Positions 54,978 through 63,209 of a stretch of DNA of 64,000 nt are shown in pieces. Position 1 is the stretch's first letter. Every line of letters begins with the position of its first letter. The stretch lies in NCBI GenBank assembly GCA_003249035.1, contig QBMK01000008.1, positions 29,875 through 93,874 on the forward strand. The letters are read 5' to 3'. This DNA is from Pseudanabaena sp. (GTDB lineage Bacteria; Cyanobacteriota; Cyanobacteriia; Pseudanabaenales; Pseudanabaenaceae). The notes beneath the pieces were generated by a model that was given only the letters and a program-made list of their open reading frames with translations, was not told the DNA's origin and searched no databases. Position numbers and translations under genes: made by a program.

Positions 54978-55249
54978 TTAGGTTTCACCAAACTCCGTGA
55001 GCCAAAGTGATAAACAGCACGATGTCCAATGCGGATAACCCAAGGTTGAGCATCAGGGTATCGCTTGAACAATTGGTTGGTTGCTGGCAAAACATGATCG
55101 GCGAGTTCAAAGGCTCCAGTTTCAATATCAATCGCTACGATTTTGCCTGTATTGTCCAATTCTACTTGCTGCCGAATGCTAGATTCATAGAGTTCTTGCC
55201 CACGTCGAGCTAATTCTTCTTTGCTGTAACGCCGTTGACGAACTGCCAT
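54974..55249 (-). CDS. Small partner protein of the retropepsin gene
   Basis: A 91-residue protein. The N-terminal half is charged and helical (RQRRYSKEELARRGQELYE); the C-terminal half forms short strands (KIVAIDIETGAFEL, PWVIRIGHRAVYHFGSR). The overall look is of an antitoxin or adaptor. I recognise similar proteins beside clan AA proteases in cyanobacteria but no established function. It overlaps the protease gene by four bases. Its promoter probably lies in the 300 bases upstream, inside the cassette. Confidence 0.75.
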   Translation of the reverse strand: MAVRQRRYSKEELARRGQELYESSIRQQVELDNTGKIVAIDIETGAFELADHVLPATNQLFKRYPDAQPWVIRIGHRAVYHFGSRSLVKPK

Positions 55250-55554
55250 AGCTTTTGTGTTGTTAATTTACAGTGCCATTATAACTTTGGGTAACAATGA
55301 ATCTCTATATTACGATTATATTCATCGTAATTTCGTAAAATATGGTTTATGCTCAAAGCCTAAGATTTTGCAATTTTCCAGTATCCATCATTTAAAGTGC
55401 TTTATATTTAAGCGATCGCTCAGCAAATCCTCATTTTTGAGATTCTATTGCAATTTTCAAGCAGAAGTTTTGGAAGCAGGTGAAGAAGAAATTTTGCAGC
55501 TAATGAGATTGCCCCAAGTATCAGAATTGGCTTTAAGTAATGGCGATCGCTTAA
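55250..55554. other. Noncoding head of the protease cassette
   Basis: A/T-rich, with a plus-strand frame (55257-55583) that overlaps the 123-bp repeat and has no ribosome site. Part of it (GEEEILQLMRLPQVSELAL) looks protein-like and could be a gene remnant. The promoter of the protease pair is expected here on the minus strand. Confidence 0.4.
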
Positions 55555-55677
55555 CTATTATTTATCTTTGCGATCGCCAATAACCTTTCGGAACTAAACA
55601 ACGAAGTCAACCATTTTTGCTTGCCTATTTTCGTCTAAAAAAAGACAGCTTTAACGGGCGTGTCGATTCGGTATAAC
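55555..55677. repeat. 123-bp dispersed repeat, copy adjoining attC2
   Basis: The partner of 54381-54503, gap-free. It contains one HIP1-like GCGATCGCC and ends at the low-end core GTATAAC of attC2. On the minus strand, the reading direction of the cassettes, each copy is the first sequence after an attC. Confidence 0.6.
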
Positions 55678-55757
55678 GGTTCTAATCAGCGGCGCGCACG
55701 AGCCTTTGATGATGATAGACACGCTGGATGCGCGTCCGCTGCATGACGTTGTTAGGC
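55671..55757 (-). other. attC-like recombination site 2
   Basis: An 87-bp site and the clearest of the three. Low end GTATAAC, 7-nt spacer, arm ATCAGCGGCGCGC, arm GCGCGTCCGCTGCAT (complementary except for an unpaired T and C), 6-nt spacer GACGTT, core GTTAGGC, which fits GTTRRRY. On the minus strand the R'' core GCCTAAC is 8 nt after the stop of the 104-aa gene. It is noticeably G+C-rich and lacks HIP1. Confidence 0.75.
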
Positions 55758-55765
55758 CGCCGGGC

Positions 55766-56080
55766 TTAATCGTAGCCTTCGCCTTTCGTCACGTTGCGCA
55801 CCGCCAACTTGCAGAGCAAATCGCTAAAGACGTTATCAATCGCTGCCCTCTCGGTCTTATACCCACCCCCCAGCTTGAAGTCCGCTGTATATGTCGGCCC
55901 GTTGCTGTAGTAACCGTCGAGGTCGTATATCCTGGCGCGCACGCCTTCGAGGGGCACGGAAGAGATGTACGGTCCGAAGGCGTCCTTATCCCTCCACACC
56001 CACTCCCACGGCCCTGACTCGTTGAGAGTCGAGATGATCTCCGCCATCGTCTTATCACATTCGAAATCATAGGCCCACAT
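55766..56080 (-). CDS. Integron-cassette-like orphan protein
   Basis: 104 residues from the ATG at 56080, which has GAGGTGAGAG 6 nt upstream; a GTG at 56092 would add four residues. The protein is acidic and aromatic, with short motifs SGPWEWVWRDKDAFGPYISS and VRARIYDLDGYY, and YTADFKLGGGYK. I do not recognise a family with known function. The base composition is clearly richer in G+C than its surroundings, with no HIP1 sites. The ribosome site follows attC3 directly and its stop precedes attC2 by 8 nt, a textbook single-gene cassette. Transfer is likely. Confidence 0.75.
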   Translation of the reverse strand: MWAYDFECDKTMAEIISTLNESGPWEWVWRDKDAFGPYISSVPLEGVRARIYDLDGYYSNGPTYTADFKLGGGYKTERAAIDNVFSDLLCKLAVRNVTKGEGYD

Positions 56081-56099
56081 AGAATCTCTCACCTCAGCA

Positions 56100-56188
56100 G
56101 GATAACGGCTTAATTGAGCGGCAAGCGATCACCCCGCAACTCAACACCTAAATTTTACAATCTTGTCCGCTCCAATGATGTGTTATAC
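56100..56188 (-). other. attC-like recombination site 3
   Basis: An 89-bp site. Low end GGATAAC, 7-nt spacer GGCTTAA, arm TTGAGCGGCAAG, arm CTTGTCCGCTCCAA (unpaired T and C in the same positions as site 2), 6-nt spacer TGATGT, core GTTATAC (one mismatch to GTTRRRY). It separates the orphan gene from the Zn-ribbon gene. Confidence 0.7.
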
Positions 56189-56323
56189 ATCGATCGCTTC
56201 ACAATTATTTTACGATCGCCCTTTCGCTGTCGGCACAAAAGTCGAAAATAGACTCGCTATGCTTGCCTAATCTCGAACTGCTTACTGCAATTGTGCCAAC
56301 CATTTCGATGATTGTGCTGATTT

Positions 56324-56563
56324 TTATTGGTTTTCCTTCTCTATTTTGTAAGTCAGATGCCAAGACCTTTTCCCACAGTTCGGGCATCTCCTCAAATTTC
56401 TTGAATTGCCCGCCGCCTTCCGGCGAATTCCACCCAAATCCCAATATGATTCTTCAAAATCACATTCCAAGCATTTCATAAACCATCGGCGCGAATCCGC
56501 TTCCATTGACCTCGCCCACGAAGCAGGCAAAATTGACGTGAAAAATTTTTGGATAAAGCTCAT
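56324..56563 (-). CDS. Small zinc-ribbon protein
   Basis: A 79-residue protein. Two CxxC pairs (CLEC at 31-34 and CPNC at 60-63) bracket the conserved block SYWDLGGIRRKAAGNSRNL, a family of unknown function I have seen in many bacteria. There is no DNA-binding or catalytic motif beyond the ribbon. It starts one base after a perfect GTTAGAC core (minus strand), so it is positioned like the first gene of a cassette. An overlapping ORF (56205-56444, 79 codons) in another frame fills the space to attC3 and is not supported. Confidence 0.72.
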   Translation of the reverse strand: MSFIQKFFTSILPASWARSMEADSRRWFMKCLECDFEESYWDLGGIRRKAAGNSRNLRRCPNCGKRSWHLTYKIEKENQ

Positions 56564-56564
56564 A

Positions 56565-56571
56565 GTCTAAC
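56565..56571 (-). other. Solitary GTTRRRY core site
   Basis: On the minus strand this reads GTTAGAC, a perfect GTTRRRY, one base before the ATG of the Zn-ribbon gene. No matching arms or second core are visible in the next 140 bases, so it may be the remnant of a fourth attC or the insertion boundary. Confidence 0.4.
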
Positions 56572-57206
56572 AATTCACACTACTTATAAAGAAGCTGATT
56601 CGCATGGGTTCTTTACCGCGATCTTCGCCAAACCCATTTACACGTTTTTTAAACTACCGCCACAGCCTGTGAACTAAGCAGGATAACTTATGATTCATAC
56701 GCAAATGCGGCACAAAACATCGATCTAACCTCAAACTACCGCAAAACCCTATATCTATTGAATAAATTTTAAAATCTCGTATTTTAAAATTTATCCCTCA
56801 TGATTTTACCTATATTAAGCTTTTGCTTTTTCCAGCAGCGTCACAAATTTTCACAATTCGCATTACTCACGTCAATTTATTCTCAATATACTACTAAAAT
56901 CCAGATTAGTTCTGGACTGACTTTACAACGCGCTTTGTACTTAAATGAAAAATCTAAGTACAGGACAAAAAACTTGAAATATCCTCCCAGTAACGACTTT
57001 AGCTTTCAAGCCTAAAATGGCTGCTGGATAAAACTTTTAGGCTGATTTAGCGTTCTATTTTTTGATTTTTTATCCTGTGCTTATACTTGAACTACAGCAT
57101 TTTGCGCTCAAACCTGAATCAATAAACTTGTGAAAAGTGTCGCGAAGTAACCCTTTTCACAAGTTTATTGATTCGTTTTACTTAATTTAATCAACAGTAT
57201 CAAATC
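56572..57206. other. 635-bp intergenic region after the cassette array
   Basis: No integrase or other gene. It contains an A/T palindrome (about 56762-56795) and a 22-bp hairpin (57116-57137 with 57153-57174) that ends 32 nt before the oxidoreductase start. An ORF of 71 codons near 56800 has no support. Confidence 0.5.
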
Positions 57207-58769
57207 ATGACTCAATCCCAAGCATATTCAAGCGATCGCTATGAAGATTTCATCCAGCCTGTGGATGCTTATAATCGTGATTTGATCGCCAACGTTCATC
57301 CCCTAGATTGGATAAATCCTCAACCAGCCGCTATTTACGATCTGGTGGTAATTGGGGCAGGAACGGCAGGACTAGTTGTGGCGGCAGGGGCAGCAGGTTT
57401 GGGATTGGGGTTAAAAGTCGCCTTGATTGAAAAAAACTTGATGGGTGGTGATTGCCTCAATGTCGGCTGTGTTCCTTCTAAATGTGTGATTCGTTCGTCA
57501 CGGGTTGTTGCGGATATGCGTGACTCGACTCCCTTTGGCATTAATCCACCCAGCCACATTGATATTGACTTTGCAGCAGTCATGGAAAGAATGCGGAAAA
57601 TCCGTGCTGGTATTAGTCACCACGACTCTGCCGAGCGATTTCGCAATCTTGGCGTTGATGTGTTTTTTGGTTCGGCAAAGTTTGTTAATGGGAATGCGAT
57701 CGCAATTAATAATACGCAACTACGCTTTAAAAAAGCTGTCATCGCCACAGGCGCAAGGGCTGCCGATCCGCAAATTGCAGGACTAGCCGAAGCTGGATAT
57801 TTAACTAATGAGACTGTTTTCTCCTTGACCGATCGCCCTAAAAGATTGGCGGTGATCGGTGGTGGCCCAATTGGTTGTGAATTAGCCCAAGCTTTTCACC
57901 GCTTAGGCTGTGAAGTGACATTACTGCATAAAAATCCGCATTTACTCGATCGAGAAGATGCTGACGCAGCGGAAATTGTCCAGCAGAAATTTATGCGCGA
58001 CGGCTTAAATTTAGTGCTTGGCTGTGCGATCGCCAAAGTTGAAAAAACTGACAATGGGAAAGTCATCCATTACAAGCAAAATGGAACTGTAAATCAAATT
58101 GAAGTCGATGAGATTCTGGTTGGTGCAGGGCGATCGCCAAATGTGGAAGGATTGAATCTGGAAGCTGTTGGTGTGAGCTATGACAAGCGGCGCGGTGTAA
58201 TCGTAAATGATTATCTCCAGACTACGAACCCACTCATTTTTGCCGCAGGAGATATCTGCATGAATTGGAAGTTTACCCATGCCGCCGATGCCGCAGCGAG
58301 AATCGTAATTAAAAACACATTATTCTCTCCCTTTGGTCTGAGCAAAAGCAAACTCAGTGATTTAGTAATGCCTTGGGTGACTTATACTGATCCCGAAATT
58401 GCCCATGTGGGTCTATATACAGCAGAAGCTAAATCTAAAGGTTTAGAAACCGATGTGATTAAGATTCCTTTCTCTTCTATTGATCGGGCTATTTACGATG
58501 GCGAAACGGAAGGTTTTGTGAAAGTTTTGCATCAGCGCGGCTCAGATCGGATTCTTGGCGCAACAATTGTGGCGCGTCATGCTGGCGAAATGATTAGCGA
58601 GATTACTTTTGCGATCGCCACAAAACAGGGCTTAAATGCACTTTCTGGCGTGATCCATTCCTATCCTACTCAAGCAGATGCGATCAAGAAGGCTGCTGAT
58701 GCTTATCGCAAAACTTTGCTGACTCCTCGGACTCAGTCAATCTTAAAGTTTTTAACCAAATTTAGTTAG
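57207..58769 (+). CDS. Flavin-dependent disulfide oxidoreductase (mercuric reductase-like)
   Basis: A 520-residue class I pyridine nucleotide-disulfide oxidoreductase. FAD-binding GAGTAG (50-55) and the redox pair GGDCLNVGCVPSKC (Cys83, Cys88) are present, with the NAD(P)-binding GGGPIGCELAQAF and a C-terminal dimerisation domain with HSYPTQAD. The N-terminal metal-binding domain of true MerA and its C-terminal Cys pair are absent. Mercury reduction is therefore not implied; a dihydrolipoamide or other disulfide substrate is as likely. Related genes in cyanobacteria are often annotated as mercuric reductase. Confidence 0.88.
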   Translation: MTQSQAYSSDRYEDFIQPVDAYNRDLIANVHPLDWINPQPAAIYDLVVIGAGTAGLVVAAGAAGLGLGLKVALIEKNLMGGDCLNVGCVPSKCVIRSSRVVADMRDSTPFGINPPSHIDIDFAAVMERMRKIRAGISHHDSAERFRNLGVDVFFGSAKFVNGNAIAINNTQLRFKKAVIATGARAADPQIAGLAEAGYLTNETVFSLTDRPKRLAVIGGGPIGCELAQAFHRLGCEVTLLHKNPHLLDREDADAAEIVQQKFMRDGLNLVLGCAIAKVEKTDNGKVIHYKQNGTVNQIEVDEILVGAGRSPNVEGLNLEAVGVSYDKRRGVIVNDYLQTTNPLIFAAGDICMNWKFTHAADAAARIVIKNTLFSPFGLSKSKLSDLVMPWVTYTDPEIAHVGLYTAEAKSKGLETDVIKIPFSSIDRAIYDGETEGFVKVLHQRGSDRILGATIVARHAGEMISEITFAIATKQGLNALSGVIHSYPTQADAIKKAADAYRKTLLTPRTQSILKFLTKFS

Positions 58770-58875
58770 GAGAGTTATTTCTGTTCCTTCAAAGATTAAT
58801 TTGAAATACCAGCCACCTTCACAAGCTGCGATCGCCAACTTCTAGGAACTATGCTTTAAAGAAAGCTAATCTCCA

Positions 58876-61119
58876 TCACCAAGAAACAAGCTCAGGAAAT
58901 TTGCGAGCTAATTCGGTAACCGCAGGACAAATCGCTGCATTTTCAGTGCGATTTTCTAAGGTATTCCAACTGAATGGCGCTGACTGAGCCGCCGATAGCC
59001 ATAGTAGTTTCTTGGCGCGGGTCATACCGACATAGAGCAGACGAAACTCCTCGGCTTGCTTGAGATAGTTGCATTGCTTCCAAGCTTCCTCTGCATTGGG
59101 CAGGCGATCGCTATGGACGATCGCTCTAATCTGCGCCCGAATTACTTCAGGCAATCCAAAATCTCCTAAGAACTTTACAGAATCAGGAATATAAGCTTCC
59201 CCTGGGCAAATGCGTTTATGCAGAAAAGGCATGAATACCACATCCCAATCTAGTCCTTTAGATTTGTGCAAACTGATTAGCGTCACCTGTCCACCAGTCA
59301 TATAACGCCCTTCCAGATTCTCATCTTCGACTGCTTCAAAGTTTTCTGATTCGACAATTTCTCGTAGCGTTTCGATTACAGTTTGCATCGAATAACTGCC
59401 CACAAGTTGTTGATTGAGGCGATCGCCTAATTTGTCCGCCGTTGCTAATAGTCCTGCCTCTTCGTCATAGAGGGTAAACGCAACAAAGGGAATCAGGTTA
59501 TATAGCGGAAGTTCGATTTTAGCGCGAAGTAAGCCGATACATTTTGCTTGAGTTTCCTGAGCGAGTTGCGATATTGCAGGATCTAACAAGGTCGGATAGA
59601 GAAACTTTTCGGGATTACTGGCGAGGGCATTAAGATCTTGCTGTGATGAAATTTTTTGGCGATCTTTGAGAACTTCTAATGCTGATTTAAGATTGTCAGG
59701 CGAATGGGGACGTTCCATAAATTGCAAAATCGCCAACATATCCATCGGGACGCGCGATCGCCGATCGCTTTGTTCGACATCGTAGATTTTAATTTCATGC
59801 TCTTTGGTTAGCCATGCTAAAGACTCAGCAACAAAGCGTCCTTGATTATGCTGGCGCACTAAAATCGCCATAATTAATTTGGGGTCTTGATCGTGCAATT
59901 GTTTAATGCGATCGCCGATCATCGTAATCTCATGCTCAATATCATCGACAGCATTGGGCATATAGATTTCTACGCCCTTGCCAATTGGTTCAGGATTCGC
60001 ATTTTTTTGGGGATCACCAGCATCGACAGGATGAATTCTTTGCATCCGAAAGGGCTTCTCAATCTTGGCATATTCCGAATGATTGACCCAATGCAACAGA
60101 TAGTTTGCAGTACGCATCACGTTTCTGGTGCTGCGTCCTGCTTGATCGAGAGTCGAGAGTTGAGAATTGATATTACAGCGATCGCAAAATTCATTAAAAA
60201 AGCGCGGATCGGCAGGTGTAAATGTGGAGTTAATCGCTTGATTAGGATCGCCAACCCGCATCAGGTTTTTGCCCTCAAGAGGATTCTGAGCCAAAATCTC
60301 TAATAACTCTGTCTGCAATGGTGAAGAATCCTGTGCTTCATCTTCAAATACCGCAAAAATTCGCTCTTGCCAATATTTGCGAACACCTTCATTTCTTAAT
60401 ACGCGCAACGCCCCCAAAATCATATCGTCATAGTCGATCGCACCTTCCTGCCGCAACAATCGCTCATAGGTTTCATAAAGTCCCGCCGCGATCGCCAAAA
60501 TATCGCCGCCATCGGGCGCTTCGGCTTCACGTAACTGTGTAGCACTTAATCCTGAACTTTTAGCCGTAGCGATCGCTTCTCTCGCTAAGCTCGGTAACAC
60601 ATCAGTGCGCAACACCGTCTGTCGCCGCAGCCGTTCCGTATCTTCGCCGTCAAAATTTTTGCCTTCTAGCAATAGGTCATAGAGCTTGGGATTCTCTTTT
60701 ACCCAAATATTTGTAGCATTACGAATCAATTTCTGCTTGAGTGATTCAGAAATAATCTTAGTTTCGCCCAAGCCAAATCCTGATAGCTCTCTATGGGTAC
60801 TTGCAATGTTGTATGCCAAGCTATGCAAAGTACTAACTGTAAAAGAACTTTGCGGCAACCGCAGATTTTTGAGATGCTCAGATACTTTTTTGCGAATGTT
60901 GCTTACTGCCGATCGCGTAAACGTGACGATGACTAATTGCTTTTGACGATGTAGATTGAAATTAGCGATCGCGATCGCGGCGGCTACTGCCATACCTGTC
61001 GATTTGCCAGCCCCTGGCACTGCGGACACTGCCAATTCGCCACCACGCCAGTCCGCCATTGTTTGCTGTCCTTTGCGGAGGGTTTCGCGTAATTCATGGA
61101 GAGCATCAGAGGTGACCAT
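58876..61119 (-). CDS. UvrD/Rep-family ATP-dependent DNA helicase
   Basis: A 747-residue superfamily 1A helicase. Walker A is VPGAGKST, motif Ia is IVTFTRSAVSNIRKK, motif II is VFEDEAQDSSPLQTEL, motif V is SLHKSKGLDWDVVF and motif VI is LLYVGMTRAKKLLWL. A C-terminal extension or nuclease domain is absent, so it resembles stand-alone PcrA-like helicases rather than AddA/RecB. A DNA repair role is inferred. It is divergent from the photolyase-like gene. Confidence 0.92.
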   Translation of the reverse strand: MVTSDALHELRETLRKGQQTMADWRGGELAVSAVPGAGKSTGMAVAAAIAIANFNLHRQKQLVIVTFTRSAVSNIRKKVSEHLKNLRLPQSSFTVSTLHSLAYNIASTHRELSGFGLGETKIISESLKQKLIRNATNIWVKENPKLYDLLLEGKNFDGEDTERLRRQTVLRTDVLPSLAREAIATAKSSGLSATQLREAEAPDGGDILAIAAGLYETYERLLRQEGAIDYDDMILGALRVLRNEGVRKYWQERIFAVFEDEAQDSSPLQTELLEILAQNPLEGKNLMRVGDPNQAINSTFTPADPRFFNEFCDRCNINSQLSTLDQAGRSTRNVMRTANYLLHWVNHSEYAKIEKPFRMQRIHPVDAGDPQKNANPEPIGKGVEIYMPNAVDDIEHEITMIGDRIKQLHDQDPKLIMAILVRQHNQGRFVAESLAWLTKEHEIKIYDVEQSDRRSRVPMDMLAILQFMERPHSPDNLKSALEVLKDRQKISSQQDLNALASNPEKFLYPTLLDPAISQLAQETQAKCIGLLRAKIELPLYNLIPFVAFTLYDEEAGLLATADKLGDRLNQQLVGSYSMQTVIETLREIVESENFEAVEDENLEGRYMTGGQVTLISLHKSKGLDWDVVFMPFLHKRICPGEAYIPDSVKFLGDFGLPEVIRAQIRAIVHSDRLPNAEEAWKQCNYLKQAEEFRLLYVGMTRAKKLLWLSAAQSAPFSWNTLENRTENAAICPAVTELARKFPELVSW

Positions 61120-61264
61120 AGCAACTTTGACAAATGTACATCACGCATTTTATAGCAAGCGAGGTAGGGGTTAGTGTTCTTGCATTTGGCGATATCCCAA
61201 ACCCGTACTTCGCTCGGCTGGGAAAGGCTATAGTGTTTTTTAAGCAATCAAGCTGTATTAAAAC

Positions 61265-62851
61265 ATGATAGAAACTGCTCGCGATTTTTTTGCCCAAATC
61301 AATAATGTACCGTCACTTGAAAACAATTTAAATACTAATGATCGCGCTCTACTTATTCTCTACGATCAGCTTAATCTCGATGTATTTCCTAAGGAATTAC
61401 TTGATGAAAAGCCATTATTAATCTTTGTCGAATCCTTAAAATATGCGACAGTAATTCCACATCACAAGCAAAAGTTGGTCTATATCCTTAGTGCTCAGAG
61501 ACACTTTGCGATCACTTGTCATAACCAAGGCTTTCCTGTATCGAATATATTTACGCAAGGCTTTCATGCTGATGCGATCGCAGAGTTTTTAGAGCAATAT
61601 CCCCAGATTAATCTTACTTACATGCAGCCATCGGAGTGGGATACGAGATCGCAGATGGCGGCATTAGCAGATAAATTTGGCGATCGCATTGCTACAATTC
61701 CTAACAACTTTTTTATTGCGGATACTAAGAAATTCAAATCTAAAATCAAAAAAGGTTATCGCCTAGAAAATTTCTATCGGGAACTTCGTAAGCAAACTGG
61801 CTACTTGATGGCAGATGAAAAGCCCGTAGGTGGTACATGGAATTATGACAAAGAAAATCGGAAGTCTCTACCAAAAAATGTCTCTATTCCTAATATTCCT
61901 GTAATTGAGCCAGATGTAATTACGCAAGAAGTAATCGAGTTAGTCAAAAACTACTTACCCAATAACTTTGGAAGACTAGACCAATTTGACTATGCCGTAA
62001 CTCGCGATCGCGCCTTAGGACTAGCTCAAGCATTCATCGAAACTCGCCTAGCAAATTTTGGAGCCTATGAAGACGCAATCAAAGTTGGTGAGCCATTTTT
62101 ATTCCATTCTGTACTTTCGCCCTATCTTAATAATGGTTTGTTATTGCCACAGGAACTTTGTGAAATGGCGATCGCAGCTTATGAACAGAAATTAGCACCT
62201 CTGAATTCTGTTGAGGGTTTTGTTCGTCAAATCTTGGGATGGCGTGAATATATCCATGTCTATTACGAAGCACAGATGCCACAAGTTAGAGAAAGCAACT
62301 ATTTTGGGTTTACTAACGATTTACCACAACTTTATTGGGATGCAAATACAGATTTACTCTGTCTCAAGGATGCTGTTACTCATGTCTTAAACCATGGCTA
62401 TTCCCATCATATTCAAAGACTGATGGTTTTGAGTAACTTTAGCAATCTCACAAACACAGATCCTCGTCAGCTAAATCACTGGTTTTGGTTTGCCTATGTC
62501 GATGCCTACGAATGGGTTGAACTTCCTAATGTTATAGGCATGTCTACCTTTGCTGATGGGGGCATACTGGCTTCTAAGCCCTATGTCTCAGGCGGTAGTT
62601 ATATCAATAAAATGAGCAACTGCTGCTCACAATGCAAGTATGATGTGAAGCAAAAGACAGGCAGTTTTGCTTGTCCATTTAATTATTTATATTGGAATTT
62701 CGTTGATCAGCATCGTGATAGCTTTGCCGAGAATGGAAGGGTGTCACTAATGACTAATGTTTATGAAAAGAAAACTGAAGATGAAAAGCTAGCTATCCGA
62801 GAATCATCAATTCATTTCATACAAAATCTAAAACGTGGCTATTCTGAATAG
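61265..62851 (+). CDS. Fe-S bacterial cryptochrome / (6-4) photolyase-like protein
   Basis: A 528-residue member of the FeS-BCP family. The C-terminal domain shows HVLNHGYSHHIQRLMVLSNF and QLNHWFWFAYVDAYEWVELP, with the cluster-ligand region NCCSQCKYDV and SFACPFNY, the four-cysteine pattern of the [4Fe-4S] cluster. The antenna domain (1-200) would bind a ribolumazine-like pigment in homologues. It may repair (6-4) photoproducts or sense blue light; which one is not shown. No photolyase partner adjoins. Confidence 0.88.
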   Translation: MIETARDFFAQINNVPSLENNLNTNDRALLILYDQLNLDVFPKELLDEKPLLIFVESLKYATVIPHHKQKLVYILSAQRHFAITCHNQGFPVSNIFTQGFHADAIAEFLEQYPQINLTYMQPSEWDTRSQMAALADKFGDRIATIPNNFFIADTKKFKSKIKKGYRLENFYRELRKQTGYLMADEKPVGGTWNYDKENRKSLPKNVSIPNIPVIEPDVITQEVIELVKNYLPNNFGRLDQFDYAVTRDRALGLAQAFIETRLANFGAYEDAIKVGEPFLFHSVLSPYLNNGLLLPQELCEMAIAAYEQKLAPLNSVEGFVRQILGWREYIHVYYEAQMPQVRESNYFGFTNDLPQLYWDANTDLLCLKDAVTHVLNHGYSHHIQRLMVLSNFSNLTNTDPRQLNHWFWFAYVDAYEWVELPNVIGMSTFADGGILASKPYVSGGSYINKMSNCCSQCKYDVKQKTGSFACPFNYLYWNFVDQHRDSFAENGRVSLMTNVYEKKTEDEKLAIRESSIHFIQNLKRGYSE

Positions 62852-62931
62852 TCATGATTTGAATTGGTGGGGATTCTCTACTGTCTAAAGACAATCCCTT
62901 TGAGGATCTGGTCTATTCTTTTATTTTATCT

Positions 62932-63043
62932 GCTTAATTTCGCAAATTCTTTCTTAGCAAATCCCCTTAATTCCTTATCAGGATCTTAGTTAGATATCGC
63001 ATTCAACAACTCCAATGTTTGAGGATTATCATAGAAATGAAGG
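62932..63043 (-). pseudogene. Remnant of a HEAT-repeat C terminus
   Basis: Reading the minus strand gives DNPQTLELLNAISN, an in-frame stop, then DPDKELRGFAKKEFAKLS. This parallels the end of the HEAT gene at 63210 (KPQTLELLETIANNDLDEKL). It is therefore a broken duplicate lying 190 bases beyond the intact tail. Confidence 0.7.
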
Positions 63044-63209
63044 GGCATATCATTCACGTAGAAATCTATAAATTTTCAGGTCGCCTTGATTTGGGAATGC
63101 TTTGCCCACAACCTCACAACGCAGGGACAAAAGCGATCGTTGAAGGCATAGAGGTCAAAGCATTTGCAGATCGATATTGTTGCGGGTTTTAAAAATTGTG
63201 GCGCAAATG

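Noticed and set aside
55257..55583. 108-codon plus-strand ORF
   Set aside because: No ribosome site, runs into the 123-bp repeat and opposes the cassette genes; part may be a remnant but not a gene.
56572..57206. Integrase gene beside the cassette array
   Set aside because: I looked for a tyrosine recombinase on either strand; none is present here or elsewhere in the window.
63037..63192. 51-codon plus-strand ORF between the HEAT fragments
   Set aside because: Composition is plausible (MKGHIIHVEIYKFSGRLDLG...), but there is no ribosome site or homologue I know; too short to call.
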